Assembly: GCA_018818235.1 (NCBI GenBank)
Contig: JAHISE010000067.1
Span: forward strand, 1-34,699
Direction: 5' to 3'
DNA from: Patescibacteria group bacterium
GTDB lineage: Bacteria; Patescibacteriota; Gracilibacteria; Peribacterales; Peribacteraceae
DNA: 34,699 nucleotides
Below the pieces are notes generated by a model. It ran no database searches, was not told where the DNA came from, and saw only the letters and a list, made by a program, of their open reading frames with translations. A program made the position numbers and the translations under genes. This document shows positions 1 to 8,486 of the stretch, in pieces. Position 1 is the first letter of the stretch; every line of letters starts with the position of its first letter.

Positions 1-372
1 TGGAAATATTGATATTTTTCCGTATATTAAAACAAATCCGTCATCAGCCTTCGCTCCTCCGCTACGCTACGAAGCTACGGCCGACGAGAGGATGCTGTTA
101 TAGATAGAACTATTTTTCGGCTATAAAAAACAAATCCGTCACCAGAACGAATCTTTGCGGCGGAAGTGTTTTATCATCAGAATCAAAAAGTAAACTCTAA
201 TCAACTGACGACATAACTAGTATAGCAAACTTGACCCTAAATCTCAATACTTCAAAATATTAAGTACCATTTATTGGCTTATTTAAGCCATAAAAATCTT
301 TTTGACAATATTTCCCCAAAATCGATGATTTTAGGAAATCCAGAAAAAAATAGGTAAAAAAGCTGAAAATCG

Positions 373-404
373 AAAAAGACCTCATCCCGCTGTGGAATGA
401 GGTC
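373..404 (-). terminator. Rho-independent terminator of the sugar isomerase gene
   Basis: Minus-strand GACCTCATTCC-ACAGC-GGGATGAGGTC stem-loop followed by TTTTT, just downstream of the minus-strand ORF ending at 434. Confidence 0.8.
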
Positions 405-433
405 GGTTCTTGTTGGCAGATATATCGACGATG

Positions 434-1306
434 TCAGCACGCCTGACTGGGCATTTGACTCGCCGCGTCCAGTTTTTTCCACATGTGCCGCAGACTTTCC
501 TTGGCGAATTGGTTGACGTCCGGATCCGAATTGAAGGCTTCGACCGACACATACCCTTGGTAATTGATGTCGAGCAGTGCCCTGAAGATCTTCGCAAAGT
601 CCAGATCGCCGTATCCGGGAGCTTGCAGGTTTGATTCGTTGGCATGGAAGTGAGCAAGCAAATTCCCATACTTACGAATCAAAGTAGCAACACTAGCTGT
701 TTCCTTCTCGCCGAGTTCAATGGCCTTGCAGTCCAACAGCAGCTGGACATATTTCGAATCAACTGTAGTGGCAAGTATCGAAGCTTCTTCAGCCGTAGTC
801 ACGAAGTCATTCTCGCATTCCGCCAGCGGCTCAAGTGCAAGTGTTACACCGGTTTGCTCCAAAGTCGGAACAACCCTCCTCAGCGTTTCTACCACATTAG
901 AGAAAGCATCTCTGACATCCGCACCACGCAAGTCACGATTGGGTGGCGAGCCCAAGACCATAACCTTGCCACCGATGTCTGCGCAGAACTTCGCAAGATC
1001 CTGCAGGTAGATGGCCGTCCGCAAACGAGTTTCACTACTACTGCTCGTCACGTGGAACTGCTGCGCAGAATTCTTGATCTTGGCGAAGAGCCAATGAAGG
1101 CCAATGATTTCGATCCCCGCATTCGAAGCTGTCTTCGCAATCCCCCTGCGTTTCGCTGCCGAAACCCCCCTGATGTCTCCATCACCTTCGTTGACAGAGA
1201 ACGGAGTCAGCTCCGCTGCAGTGTAGCCGCAATCCTTTGCAAGATGATCGAAAATCCTTCGCAACTTCCAGCCTTCGAATAGTTCAGTACAACATGCAAA
1301 CTTCAT
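434..1306 (-). CDS. Sugar phosphate isomerase/epimerase (xylose isomerase-like TIM barrel)
   Basis: 290 aa ORF; motifs such as ALEPLAECENDFVTTAEEA, LLLDCKAIELGEKE, LAHFHANESN, GYVSVEAF. Confidence 0.8.
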   Translation of the reverse strand: MKFACCTELFEGWKLRRIFDHLAKDCGYTAAELTPFSVNEGDGDIRGVSAAKRRGIAKTASNAGIEIIGLHWLFAKIKNSAQQFHVTSSSSETRLRTAIYLQDLAKFCADIGGKVMVLGSPPNRDLRGADVRDAFSNVVETLRRVVPTLEQTGVTLALEPLAECENDFVTTAEEASILATTVDSKYVQLLLDCKAIELGEKETASVATLIRKYGNLLAHFHANESNLQAPGYGDLDFAKIFRALLDINYQGYVSVEAFNSDPDVNQFAKESLRHMWKKLDAASQMPSQAC

Positions 1307-1466
1307 CGTACCACTCCTTTTCTCAAAACCCGGGTTTCTGAAACAGAGCTTTATGCTCCAACAATCTAAACATCGGCTATTGCCGTTACTGCCAAAAGAA
1401 CAATCCCAAATCTAGTCTTAAAAAAAGACCATATCCAGAGAACCATCCTACAACCTACAAGCTAAT

Positions 1467-2186
1467 TCACCCTCCAATCGCCGCCACCGCTCTAACCCCA
1501 CTCTCCGTCAAATGAATATGCTTCTTATCAATCTGAATTAAACCGGTCTGAGCCAGATCATTTAGCTGCTTGGTAACAGTTTCCCGTGTCAGCCCTGTCA
1601 TATTTCCAAGCTTTTCATGAGTGATCTTTGTCGGACGTCTGAGGATTTCAGGAAGAATACTCCCGGAATCTTTTTGATTAAGAAGTTTTACGGTTGCCAG
1701 AATTCTGTCCTTTGCCTGCAGAGCAGAAAGAGCTCTTATTTGTGACTCGTACTGAGCAAGACGTTTATTTAAAACTTTTAACGCACGGAAAGCAACCTCC
1801 GGCCTCTTCTGCAATATCTGCAAAAAGTAATCGTGCGGCAAAGTGCAAAGGTAACCCTTCTGCGTAAACTCCGCATAATGCTTATCGTGCGACTCGGGAT
1901 CAAATCCAATGTTTCCGAATACCGCACCGGGTTTGAGTATATCCAGTATCACATGTTTGCCATCCACTGACTTATAAAGCGTCACCTCTCCCTCTTTTAA
2001 TATATAAACATTCTCTACTGAATCTTGCGGAGTATAAATGAACTCTTTATTTTCATATTCCCTGTCAAAAACTCCCTGAACCATCTCGTGCATTTCTTCT
2101 TCACTAATTCCTGCGAATAGTTCGATGCTTTGGAGGTACCAAAGAGGTGGGCGTGGCATAGTAAAATGAGTGTAGGAGTTTGGCAT
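1467..2186 (-). CDS. Crp/Fnr family transcriptional regulator
   Basis: N-terminal cNMP-binding-like domain (VYILKEGEVTLYK, GAVFGNIGF) and C-terminal HTH (ITHEKLGNMTGLTRETVTKQLNDLAQTGLI). Confidence 0.85.
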   Translation of the reverse strand: MPNSYTHFTMPRPPLWYLQSIELFAGISEEEMHEMVQGVFDREYENKEFIYTPQDSVENVYILKEGEVTLYKSVDGKHVILDILKPGAVFGNIGFDPESHDKHYAEFTQKGYLCTLPHDYFLQILQKRPEVAFRALKVLNKRLAQYESQIRALSALQAKDRILATVKLLNQKDSGSILPEILRRPTKITHEKLGNMTGLTRETVTKQLNDLAQTGLIQIDKKHIHLTESGVRAVAAIGG

Positions 2187-2336
2187 AGTAATAGGAAGGT
2201 AATTAGACGTTTCTTTTGTGCCTCTTTCTTACAAAGAAAGCTATAACGAGTCCAAAACCGGTGAGTAAAGAGATTCTAAACATGCGTGTATTTTGATCAG
2301 ATAGTGATTTGAGTTCTGTAAGGTTGATTACAATTT

Positions 2337-2498
2337 TCCCTCCACCTCCTCTCCCCCTGGCCCCCTCTCCACGGGAGAGGGGGAACTCCGCTATTGGAGA
2401 GAACAAACTTTAGATTCTCCAGTAGCGGAGCTCCCCTCCTCCTTAGGAGGAGGGGCCGGGGGTGGAGGGGCTACTTTGGAGAGGGGCCGGGGGTGAGG
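2337..2498. repeat. GC-rich long inverted repeat, copy A
   Basis: CCCCCTGGCCCCCTCTCC ... GGAGAGGGGCCGGGGGTGAGGT outer arms with inner arms GGGGGAACTCCGCTATTGGAG / CTCCAGTAGCGGAGCTCCCC. Confidence 0.8.
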
Positions 2499-2542
2499 TA
2501 ATATAATGCAAACAACAACAGCATCCATCTAAACCGAAGGTC

Positions 2543-2747
2543 ATTAAACAAAACCGCCAACCAGCCTTCGCTCGCTGCGGCGAGACTACGGCCGGCGGGA
2601 GATGTAATTAATCCACAAACATAATTTATATGCTGTTATTAAACAAAACCGCCAACCAGCCTTCGCCTATGGGCTACGGCCGGCGGGAGATGTAATTAAT
2701 CCACAAACATAATTTATATGCTGTTATTAAACAAAACCGCCAACCAA
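2543..2747. repeat. Tandem duplication (about 95 bp, 88 bp and a partial third unit) carrying REP-like cores
   Basis: ATTAAACAAAACCGCCAACCA starts at 2543, 2638 and 2726; units 1 and 2 share GGCCGGCGGGAGATGTAATTAATCCACAAACATAATTTATATGCTGTT but differ in core. Confidence 0.85.
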
Positions 2748-2933
2748 ATAAATTCGGAAGACGGTCCTGTAGCGTCACCGGATGAAATAAAGCAAGCTCC
2801 ATAACAACCAATGACATTACTAGTATAGCAAACTTTACGTGTTTTTGGAACCCCAAAATTTGTATTCCATTAGCCATTTAAATGCAGATTTTTGACCTCG
2901 TGATCAACTAATCGCAAACATTTGTTGAAGATC

Positions 2934-2966
2934 AAAGGCCAGACGGATTCACTCCGTCTGGCCTTT
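2934..2966. terminator. Terminator-like hairpin upstream of glnA
   Basis: AAAGGCCAGACGGA-TTCAC-TCCGTCTGGCCTTTT perfect stem flanked by A and T runs. Confidence 0.65.
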
Positions 2967-3065
2967 TGCTTACCTACAAGTTACCTCCTTCAACCTAATA
3001 CAAGTCCCCTTTTCATAAAACCCACTCATTGCTATAGTGACTCCCTTCATTTCCTCTCCCACTCA

Positions 3066-4406
3066 ATGAAATACCAATCAAAAGAACAAGTCATGGATGC
3101 AATCGGTCGCGAGAATGTGCAGTTTATTCGGCTGCAGTTTACAGATACTTGCGGAGCACTAAAGGCTGTAACCATTCCCGCAAGTAAAATGGCAGACGCA
3201 ATAGACCACAATGTTTGGTTTGATGGATCTTCCATAGAAGGATTCACCAGAATTTGCGAAAGTGATATGTTCCTCAAGCTTGATCTTAGTACTTTTGCAA
3301 TTATCCCTTGGACAGTTGGAAATGGGATAGTTGTTGCAAGATGTATATGCAATGTGTTTCTTCCTGACGGGCAACCATTCGCAGGAGATCCCCGTCATAT
3401 TCTTGCTACACAAATAGAACGTGCAACCCGAATGGGATTTGATTACTACGTTGGACCGGAATTGGAATTTTTCTTGTTCGAAAAAGGTGAAAATGGAGAA
3501 CTTATGCCACTGCCTCACGACACGGCAGGCTACTTTGATCAAACATCAGACAAAGCTGCACAAATCAGAAAAGAAATTGCATTGGCACTGGATAAATTTG
3601 GTCTGGATGTGGAAGCACTTCATCATGAGGTTGCGGCAGCACAACACGAGATCGATTTTAAGTACGCAGATGCGCTATCAACTGCCGATGCTACGATGAC
3701 AATGAAGTTTACAATCAAAGCCATCGCAGAACAGCACGGACTTTATGGAACTTTTATGCCCAAACCGATTGCCGGAATAAACGGATCCGGAATGCACGTT
3801 CATCAGAGTCTTTTCAGGGAAGATACTCCCCTCTTCTTCGATGCAAACGATCCTTATAAGTTGTCACAAGTAGCAAAACAATTCTTAGCCGGTCAGTTGG
3901 CACACATAAAAGCGATATGTGCGATAACAAATCCTCTGGTTAATTCATACAAACGACTTGTAGCAGGATACGAAGCACCTGTTTACATAGCTTGGGGGCA
4001 GAAGAATCGTTCAACTTTGATTCGCGTTCCCAGATATACACCGGGACGCGAAAAAGCAACACGCTTCGAGCTACGATGTCCTGACCCAAGTACAAATCCA
4101 TATCTTGCATTCGCAGTAATGCTCGCAGCGGGGCTGGATGGAATAGAAAGACAAATGGAAGTACCAACTGCCGTTGAAGAAAACCTTTATGAACTTACCG
4201 TAGCAGAAGCTCGTGCCAAGGGATTTGACGTTTTGCCTCAGTCACTGGATGAATCACTAGGCTTTCTGGAGAAGGATACTGTTATTCGCGGTGCGCTCGG
4301 TGAACATACATACAACGCATTCACAAGAGCAAAGAAATCGGAGTGTGAACAATACAGAGTTCAAGTGAGTGAGTGGGAGATGGATGCTTACTTTGGGAAA
4401 TACTAG
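3066..4406 (+). CDS. glnA: Glutamine synthetase
   Basis: Start revised from the ORF-track 2922 (which reads through the hairpin) to ATG at 3066; motifs WFDGSSIEGF, GPELEFFLF, NGSGMHVHQSLF, RVPRYTPGREKATRFELRCPDPSTNPYLAFAVMLAAGLDGI. Confidence 0.95.
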   Translation: MKYQSKEQVMDAIGRENVQFIRLQFTDTCGALKAVTIPASKMADAIDHNVWFDGSSIEGFTRICESDMFLKLDLSTFAIIPWTVGNGIVVARCICNVFLPDGQPFAGDPRHILATQIERATRMGFDYYVGPELEFFLFEKGENGELMPLPHDTAGYFDQTSDKAAQIRKEIALALDKFGLDVEALHHEVAAAQHEIDFKYADALSTADATMTMKFTIKAIAEQHGLYGTFMPKPIAGINGSGMHVHQSLFREDTPLFFDANDPYKLSQVAKQFLAGQLAHIKAICAITNPLVNSYKRLVAGYEAPVYIAWGQKNRSTLIRVPRYTPGREKATRFELRCPDPSTNPYLAFAVMLAAGLDGIERQMEVPTAVEENLYELTVAEARAKGFDVLPQSLDESLGFLEKDTVIRGALGEHTYNAFTRAKKSECEQYRVQVSEWEMDAYFGKY

Positions 4407-4408
4407 GC

Positions 4409-4457
4409 GACAGTTGACATTTGACTTTTGACAATTGACCTTCGACTTTCGACTTTC
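4409..4457. repeat. Degenerate heptamer array (GACNNTT-type), 7 units
   Basis: gacagtt gacattt gactttt gacaatt gaccttc gactttc gactttc. Confidence 0.85.
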
Positions 4458-4625
4458 AATAAATCACATACTCTGGCGTGGCTATGAAGCATTATTCACA
4501 AATTATTATAGAATTGACATTGGTATTATTTTGATATGGAATTGGTGTAATAATATATTCCCTTATCAAAAGCAAACTGTTCTGCCTTGCAATAGTTTTG
4601 CTGAGTGGTGTATGCTCTTCCACCC

Positions 4626-5021
4626 ATGGCAAATGACACCTCACAACAACCGGCTACTAAACAGGATATTACTGAGGCAATCGGAAATCTTCATCAATAC
4701 ATGGTTAAATGGAAAGATGAGAATCTGGTAAGTAATAAGAAATGGAAAGATGAAATCATTAATGCGACTGATGAAAAGATATTAAAGTCAGAAAACAGGA
4801 TAATTCGCATACTCAAAAGATATTTTGATACCAATATTGAGCTTGCACTTGAACGTCAGGAAACAAGCTTGATACATAAGTTTAATGTTATCGCCGAAAA
4901 CCTTCATCATAATGCAGTGGGTGCCAACAAAGATGAAATCGAAACGCTAAAAGATACACACAAAACTCATGACCTACGAATAACAAGATTGGAAAAACAC
5001 ACCAACCTCATTGCAGCCTGA
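4626..5021 (+). CDS. Hypothetical coiled-coil protein
   Basis: ORF MANDTSQQPATKQDITEAIGNLHQYM...; charged, helical; internal ATG preferred over 4605. Confidence 0.55.
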   Translation: MANDTSQQPATKQDITEAIGNLHQYMVKWKDENLVSNKKWKDEIINATDEKILKSENRIIRILKRYFDTNIELALERQETSLIHKFNVIAENLHHNAVGANKDEIETLKDTHKTHDLRITRLEKHTNLIAA

Positions 5022-5049
5022 CCTACTGTCGAAAGTCGAATGTCGATTG

Positions 5050-5082
5050 CGTAAAGCAACGTGGTTGCCACGCAACTTTACG
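5050..5082. repeat. Imperfect inverted repeat between convergent genes
   Basis: CGTAAAGCAACGTGG-TTG-CCACGCAACTTTACG. Confidence 0.6.
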
Positions 5083-5099
5083 TTGTCGATTGTAAACTA

Positions 5100-6164
5100 T
5101 CAATTATTGACATAAACCGTCTGCGTCGGGAACGCCATCTCTATCCCCTCTTTTGCAAACGCTTCCATGATTTTCAGATTCATCTCCTGTTGAGATTCCA
5201 TATAATCAACATACTCGCTGGAAGTTGTGTAGTAAACAATCTCGTAATTCAGACTAAAGTCACCAAATTCAAAGAAATGCGCCCGATCAAACTCTGTCTT
5301 TTTCAAAGGATCAATGCTGTCCTTAATTATCTGAGGAATCTTTTTTAGTTTTTCCGTCGGAGTTGCATATGTAACACCGATATTAAACACAACCCGTCTC
5401 TTTTTCATTCTCTTAAAATTCTGCACTCTTGCCGTAGTTAATTCGCTATTCGAAATAACAATTTCCTCACCCTGTACCGATTCTATTCTGGTTGTTTTTA
5501 CTCCAATGTGTTTGACCTTACCTTTGTCCGTGCCAACTACAATAAAATCTCCTTCCTGAAACGGCTTGTCTATTGCAATCGAGAGCGAACTGAACATATC
5601 ACTAAGGACACTTTGTAGAGCAAGTGAAATTGCCAAGCCTCCAATACCTAAGCCCGCGATAAGTGATGTGATATTGAATCCAAGGTTGCTTAAGATCAAA
5701 AGCAAACCAACTGACCATAGAATTATTTTGATAAAGATAGAAAAAACTCCTGACACCCTTTTTTCTTCTTCCTCAGACAATCCTTGTTGCTTTGCCTTCA
5801 TGCTTTTTACGATGAAGAAGTGTATTACTCTTTCGATGAGTTTGATAACTTCGTAGATTACCGCGAATAGGAATATTCCCTTAAGCAACACATTGATCAC
5901 CGGAGTTAATGAGAGCGACTGAACGGATGAGTACAAAGCAATCGCCACATAAAACAGTCCCCCAACTCCTTCCAAGACATCCAGAATTACATCATCCAAC
6001 TTCATACTTGTCTTGCTTGCAATTTTACGAACCTTTTTAAGCAGAAACTTCCATATGATTGTAAGTGCAATATAGACCACAACAAACGTAGCTGTGGCAA
6101 TCAGAAGATCCTGAATGGTATTTGAGCCGATGCTTTTGGTTAGAATATCTGAGTAGTTTTCCAT
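5100..6164 (-). CDS. Small-conductance mechanosensitive channel (MscS family)
   Basis: 354 aa; TM helices then GLGIGGLAISLALQSVLSDMFSSLSIAIDKPFQEGDFIVVGTDKGKVKHIGVKTTRIESVQGEEIVISNSEL. Confidence 0.92.
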   Translation of the reverse strand: MENYSDILTKSIGSNTIQDLLIATATFVVVYIALTIIWKFLLKKVRKIASKTSMKLDDVILDVLEGVGGLFYVAIALYSSVQSLSLTPVINVLLKGIFLFAVIYEVIKLIERVIHFFIVKSMKAKQQGLSEEEEKRVSGVFSIFIKIILWSVGLLLILSNLGFNITSLIAGLGIGGLAISLALQSVLSDMFSSLSIAIDKPFQEGDFIVVGTDKGKVKHIGVKTTRIESVQGEEIVISNSELTTARVQNFKRMKKRRVVFNIGVTYATPTEKLKKIPQIIKDSIDPLKKTEFDRAHFFEFGDFSLNYEIVYYTTSSEYVDYMESQQEMNLKIMEAFAKEGIEMAFPTQTVYVNN

Positions 6165-6226
6165 ATGGAAATATTGTAACGCAATCTAATGCAACCGACC
6201 AGTTTTTAGTACTATACTGGTAGTCC

Positions 6227-6745
6227 ATGAAACACGCCCTCCTTTGCACCGAACAAGGTATCCCGCAAGGAACCTCAAATGTCGACTACGCACACGCTGC
6301 GCCGGGCAAGCTGCATAGAGCTTTTTCCATATTTATATTCAGAAATAATTATACTGAATTACTTATCCAAAAGAGGACTGACGGAAAGCGATTTGGAGGA
6401 CTCTGGGCAAATACCTGCTGTTCCCATCTGCAGGAAAACGAAGATTTGATCGCAGCAGCAGAGAAAAGGCTCAAGGAAGAGTGCGGATTCACCTGTCCAC
6501 TCACTGAACACTCCTCCTTTATATATAGAGCGAACGATCCAACTGGAGATGCTGTTGAATATGAGTTTGATTCGATATTAATAGGTGACTTCACAAACCC
6601 TAACCTTAATCCTGATCCCACCGAGATTTCCGAACTGAAATGGATCAACATCGATAAGCTTACAAACGAAATCGAAAACAATCCTGAGAAATTTGCACCA
6701 TGGCTTCCAATAGCACTTGATCGGATCTTGAGTATAGAAATTTGA
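6227..6745 (+). CDS. idi: Isopentenyl-diphosphate delta-isomerase type I (Nudix)
   Basis: LHRAFSIFIF, GGLWANTCCSHLQENEDLIAAAEKRLKEECGF, EISELKWI. Confidence 0.88.
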   Translation: MKHALLCTEQGIPQGTSNVDYAHAAPGKLHRAFSIFIFRNNYTELLIQKRTDGKRFGGLWANTCCSHLQENEDLIAAAEKRLKEECGFTCPLTEHSSFIYRANDPTGDAVEYEFDSILIGDFTNPNLNPDPTEISELKWINIDKLTNEIENNPEKFAPWLPIALDRILSIEI

Positions 6746-6757
6746 TAAGATATCGAC

Positions 6758-6781
6758 CGGATTCCGGATTCCGGATTCCGA
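6758..6781. repeat. ATTCCGG heptamer array, intergenic copy
   Basis: cggattccggattccggattccga. Confidence 0.85.
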
Positions 6782-6802
6782 ATCTACGCTTCGCATAACA
6801 AT

Positions 6803-7498
6803 ATGGATAAACCTTCAAGCTTACATCTCGCAATCATCCCTGACGGAAATAGACGTTGGGCGAAGAATCGCAGCCTCCACCCCTGGAAAGGACACGAACA
6901 AGCAATAGAAAACTTCCGATCTATAACAGAGTGGTGCAGAAACGATCCGCGTGTGAACATTCTGACTGTCTGGTGCTTCTCTACAGAAAACTGGAAGCGT
7001 GATCCAAAGGAAATAGAGATGCTTATGAAGATGTTGGAGGATTATTTAAGAAAGGAGCAGGAAGGTTTTATCGAAAAGAAGACAAAGTCCCTTCATTCCG
7101 GAAGAAAAGATAGGATCCCCTCTTCTCTTGCGCAGTTAATTGAGGAAGTTGAAAAGAAAACTGCTGACCAGTCCGAATTTACTCTGCACTTGGCTGTTGA
7201 TTACGGTGGGAAGGATGAGATCATACGTGCAATCAATAAAATATCCGTAACGGAAGATTGCGATCTTCCGCTGCGATCAGAAAATGGTATTCGTGAGCAT
7301 CTCGACCATCCGGAATTGTCTGATATTGATTTGATCATCCGAACTTCCGGTGAACAAAGAACCAGCAACTTCTTCCTTTGGCAAACTGTTCACTCCGAAT
7401 GGGTTTTTAATAACAAGTTGTTCCCTGATTTTGAAGTTAGTGACCTAGAATCTGCAGTTGATGACTTCGCAAATCGTACACGTCGCTTTGGTTCATGA
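6803..7498 (+). CDS. uppS: cis-prenyltransferase (undecaprenyl diphosphate synthase family)
   Basis: LAIIPDGNRRWAKNRSLHPWKGHEQ, FSTENWKR, LAVDYGGKDEI, DLIIRTSGEQRTSNFFLWQTVHSEWVF; IIPDGNRRWA rather than the usual MDGNGRWA. Confidence 0.92.
   Translation: MDKPSSLHLAIIPDGNRRWAKNRSLHPWKGHEQAIENFRSITEWCRNDPRVNILTVWCFSTENWKRDPKEIEMLMKMLEDYLRKEQEGFIEKKTKSLHSGRKDRIPSSLAQLIEEVEKKTADQSEFTLHLAVDYGGKDEIIRAINKISVTEDCDLPLRSENGIREHLDHPELSDIDLIIRTSGEQRTSNFFLWQTVHSEWVFNNKLFPDFEVSDLESAVDDFANRTRRFGS
7251..7270. repeat. In-frame palindrome, copy 1 (in uppS)
   Basis: CGGAAGAT-TGCG-ATCTTCCG preceded by GTAA. Confidence 0.8.
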
Positions 7499-8442
7499 AA
7501 AACATAGGTTCAGCTCCGGGAAAAATAATTCTTACCGGTGAGTACGCCGTAGTTTTCGGATTCCGTGGTATCGCAATCCCCTCTCCTCTGAAAATGGAAG
7601 TTGAGTTTGAAGAAAACAGATCGATCGAAGGGATTGAAGTTGAGTGGGAAGGTATTAAAGGTGACGAAACAGCCTTCGCCCAGCCGTCGCTCTCCGAGCT
7701 ATGGCCGGCAGGCAAGGCTACGGCTGTCCAGGGTTGGAATTCTAATTTAATAGAGATACTAAATTCAATTCAGCAATTCAAAGGAAAGATTTTTAATGGA
7801 AAACTGACTATCAAAAACTCAATCCCACTCGGAAAAGGTATGGGATCTTCAACTTCACTCGTAATTGCTGTGGCCAGATGCATGCTTGGTGGTGAATGCC
7901 GATCCGAAGCACTTGCGATCGAGAATAAACTGTCACCAAACAACAGTGGAATCGATTTCAATGTGATTTGGGAAGGTTGTCCCATACTGTTTAAGAAAGA
8001 TGAAAAACATCAATTAATTGATATACCCAAAGACTTTCTGAGTGATGCAATATTAATTGATACCGGCACACCAAATGAGTCAACAAAGGAGTTGGTAGCA
8101 TGGGTAACCGACCGTCGTGGTCGTAGCGGAAGATCGTTATCTTCCGATAATGTTTATGAGGCATTGGAAATGATCGGAAATTGTACAGAGCGCCTCATTA
8201 ATAATGATGATTTTTCAAAGATTATTGCTGATAATTATCGCGCCCAACTCACCCTCGGCATCGTCCCTCCTCAGGTTCAGGAATTAATCGAAGAAATTGA
8301 ACAGGCAGGAGGAGCCGCAAAGGTTATGGGGGCGGGCGGGAGAACGGGTGGGGGTGGGATGGTGTTGGCTCTACACAAAAATCTGAAGAATATTGAAGAA
8401 ATAGCTGCACAATATCATCTACAATCACTCACACTTAACTAA
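7495..8442 (+). CDS. mvk: Mevalonate kinase (GHMP family)
   Basis: SAPGKIILTGEYAVVFG, IPLGKGMGSSTSLVIAVAR, SGIDFNVIWEG, KVMGAGGRTGGGGMV; ATGA overlap with uppS. Confidence 0.82.
   Translation: MKNIGSAPGKIILTGEYAVVFGFRGIAIPSPLKMEVEFEENRSIEGIEVEWEGIKGDETAFAQPSLSELWPAGKATAVQGWNSNLIEILNSIQQFKGKIFNGKLTIKNSIPLGKGMGSSTSLVIAVARCMLGGECRSEALAIENKLSPNNSGIDFNVIWEGCPILFKKDEKHQLIDIPKDFLSDAILIDTGTPNESTKELVAWVTDRRGRSGRSLSSDNVYEALEMIGNCTERLINNDDFSKIIADNYRAQLTLGIVPPQVQELIEEIEQAGGAAKVMGAGGRTGGGGMVLALHKNLKNIEEIAAQYHLQSLTLN
7671..7728. repeat. REP-like module inside mvk
   Basis: AGCCTTCGCCCAGCCGTCGC...GAGCTATGGCCGGCAGGCAAGGCTACGGCTG, similar to intergenic modules. Confidence 0.65.
8127..8146. repeat. In-frame palindrome, copy 2 (in mvk)
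   Basis: GTAG + CGGAAGAT-CGTT-ATCTTCCG. Confidence 0.85.
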
Positions 8443-8446
8443 GTCA

Positions 8447-8486
8447 TTTTCCACTTTCCACTTTCCACTTTCCATTTTCCATTCCC
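8447..8486. repeat. CTTTCCA heptamer array between mvk and decarboxylase
   Basis: ttttccactttccactttccactttccattttccattccc. Confidence 0.85.

Noticed and set aside
644-1282. 212-aa plus-strand ORF antisense to the sugar isomerase
   Set aside because: The opposite strand has a clearly recognisable protein; this ORF shows no family motifs.
2203-2406. 67-aa minus-strand ORF with a possible TM helix
   Set aside because: Its N-terminus is encoded by the GC-rich repeat A; the C-terminal helix (FRISLLTGFGLVIAFFVRKRHKR) might be real with another start, but support is weak.
2922-3065. N-terminal extension of glutamine synthetase in the ORF track
   Set aside because: It translates through a terminator-like hairpin; ATG at 3066 gives the expected glutamine synthetase N-terminus.
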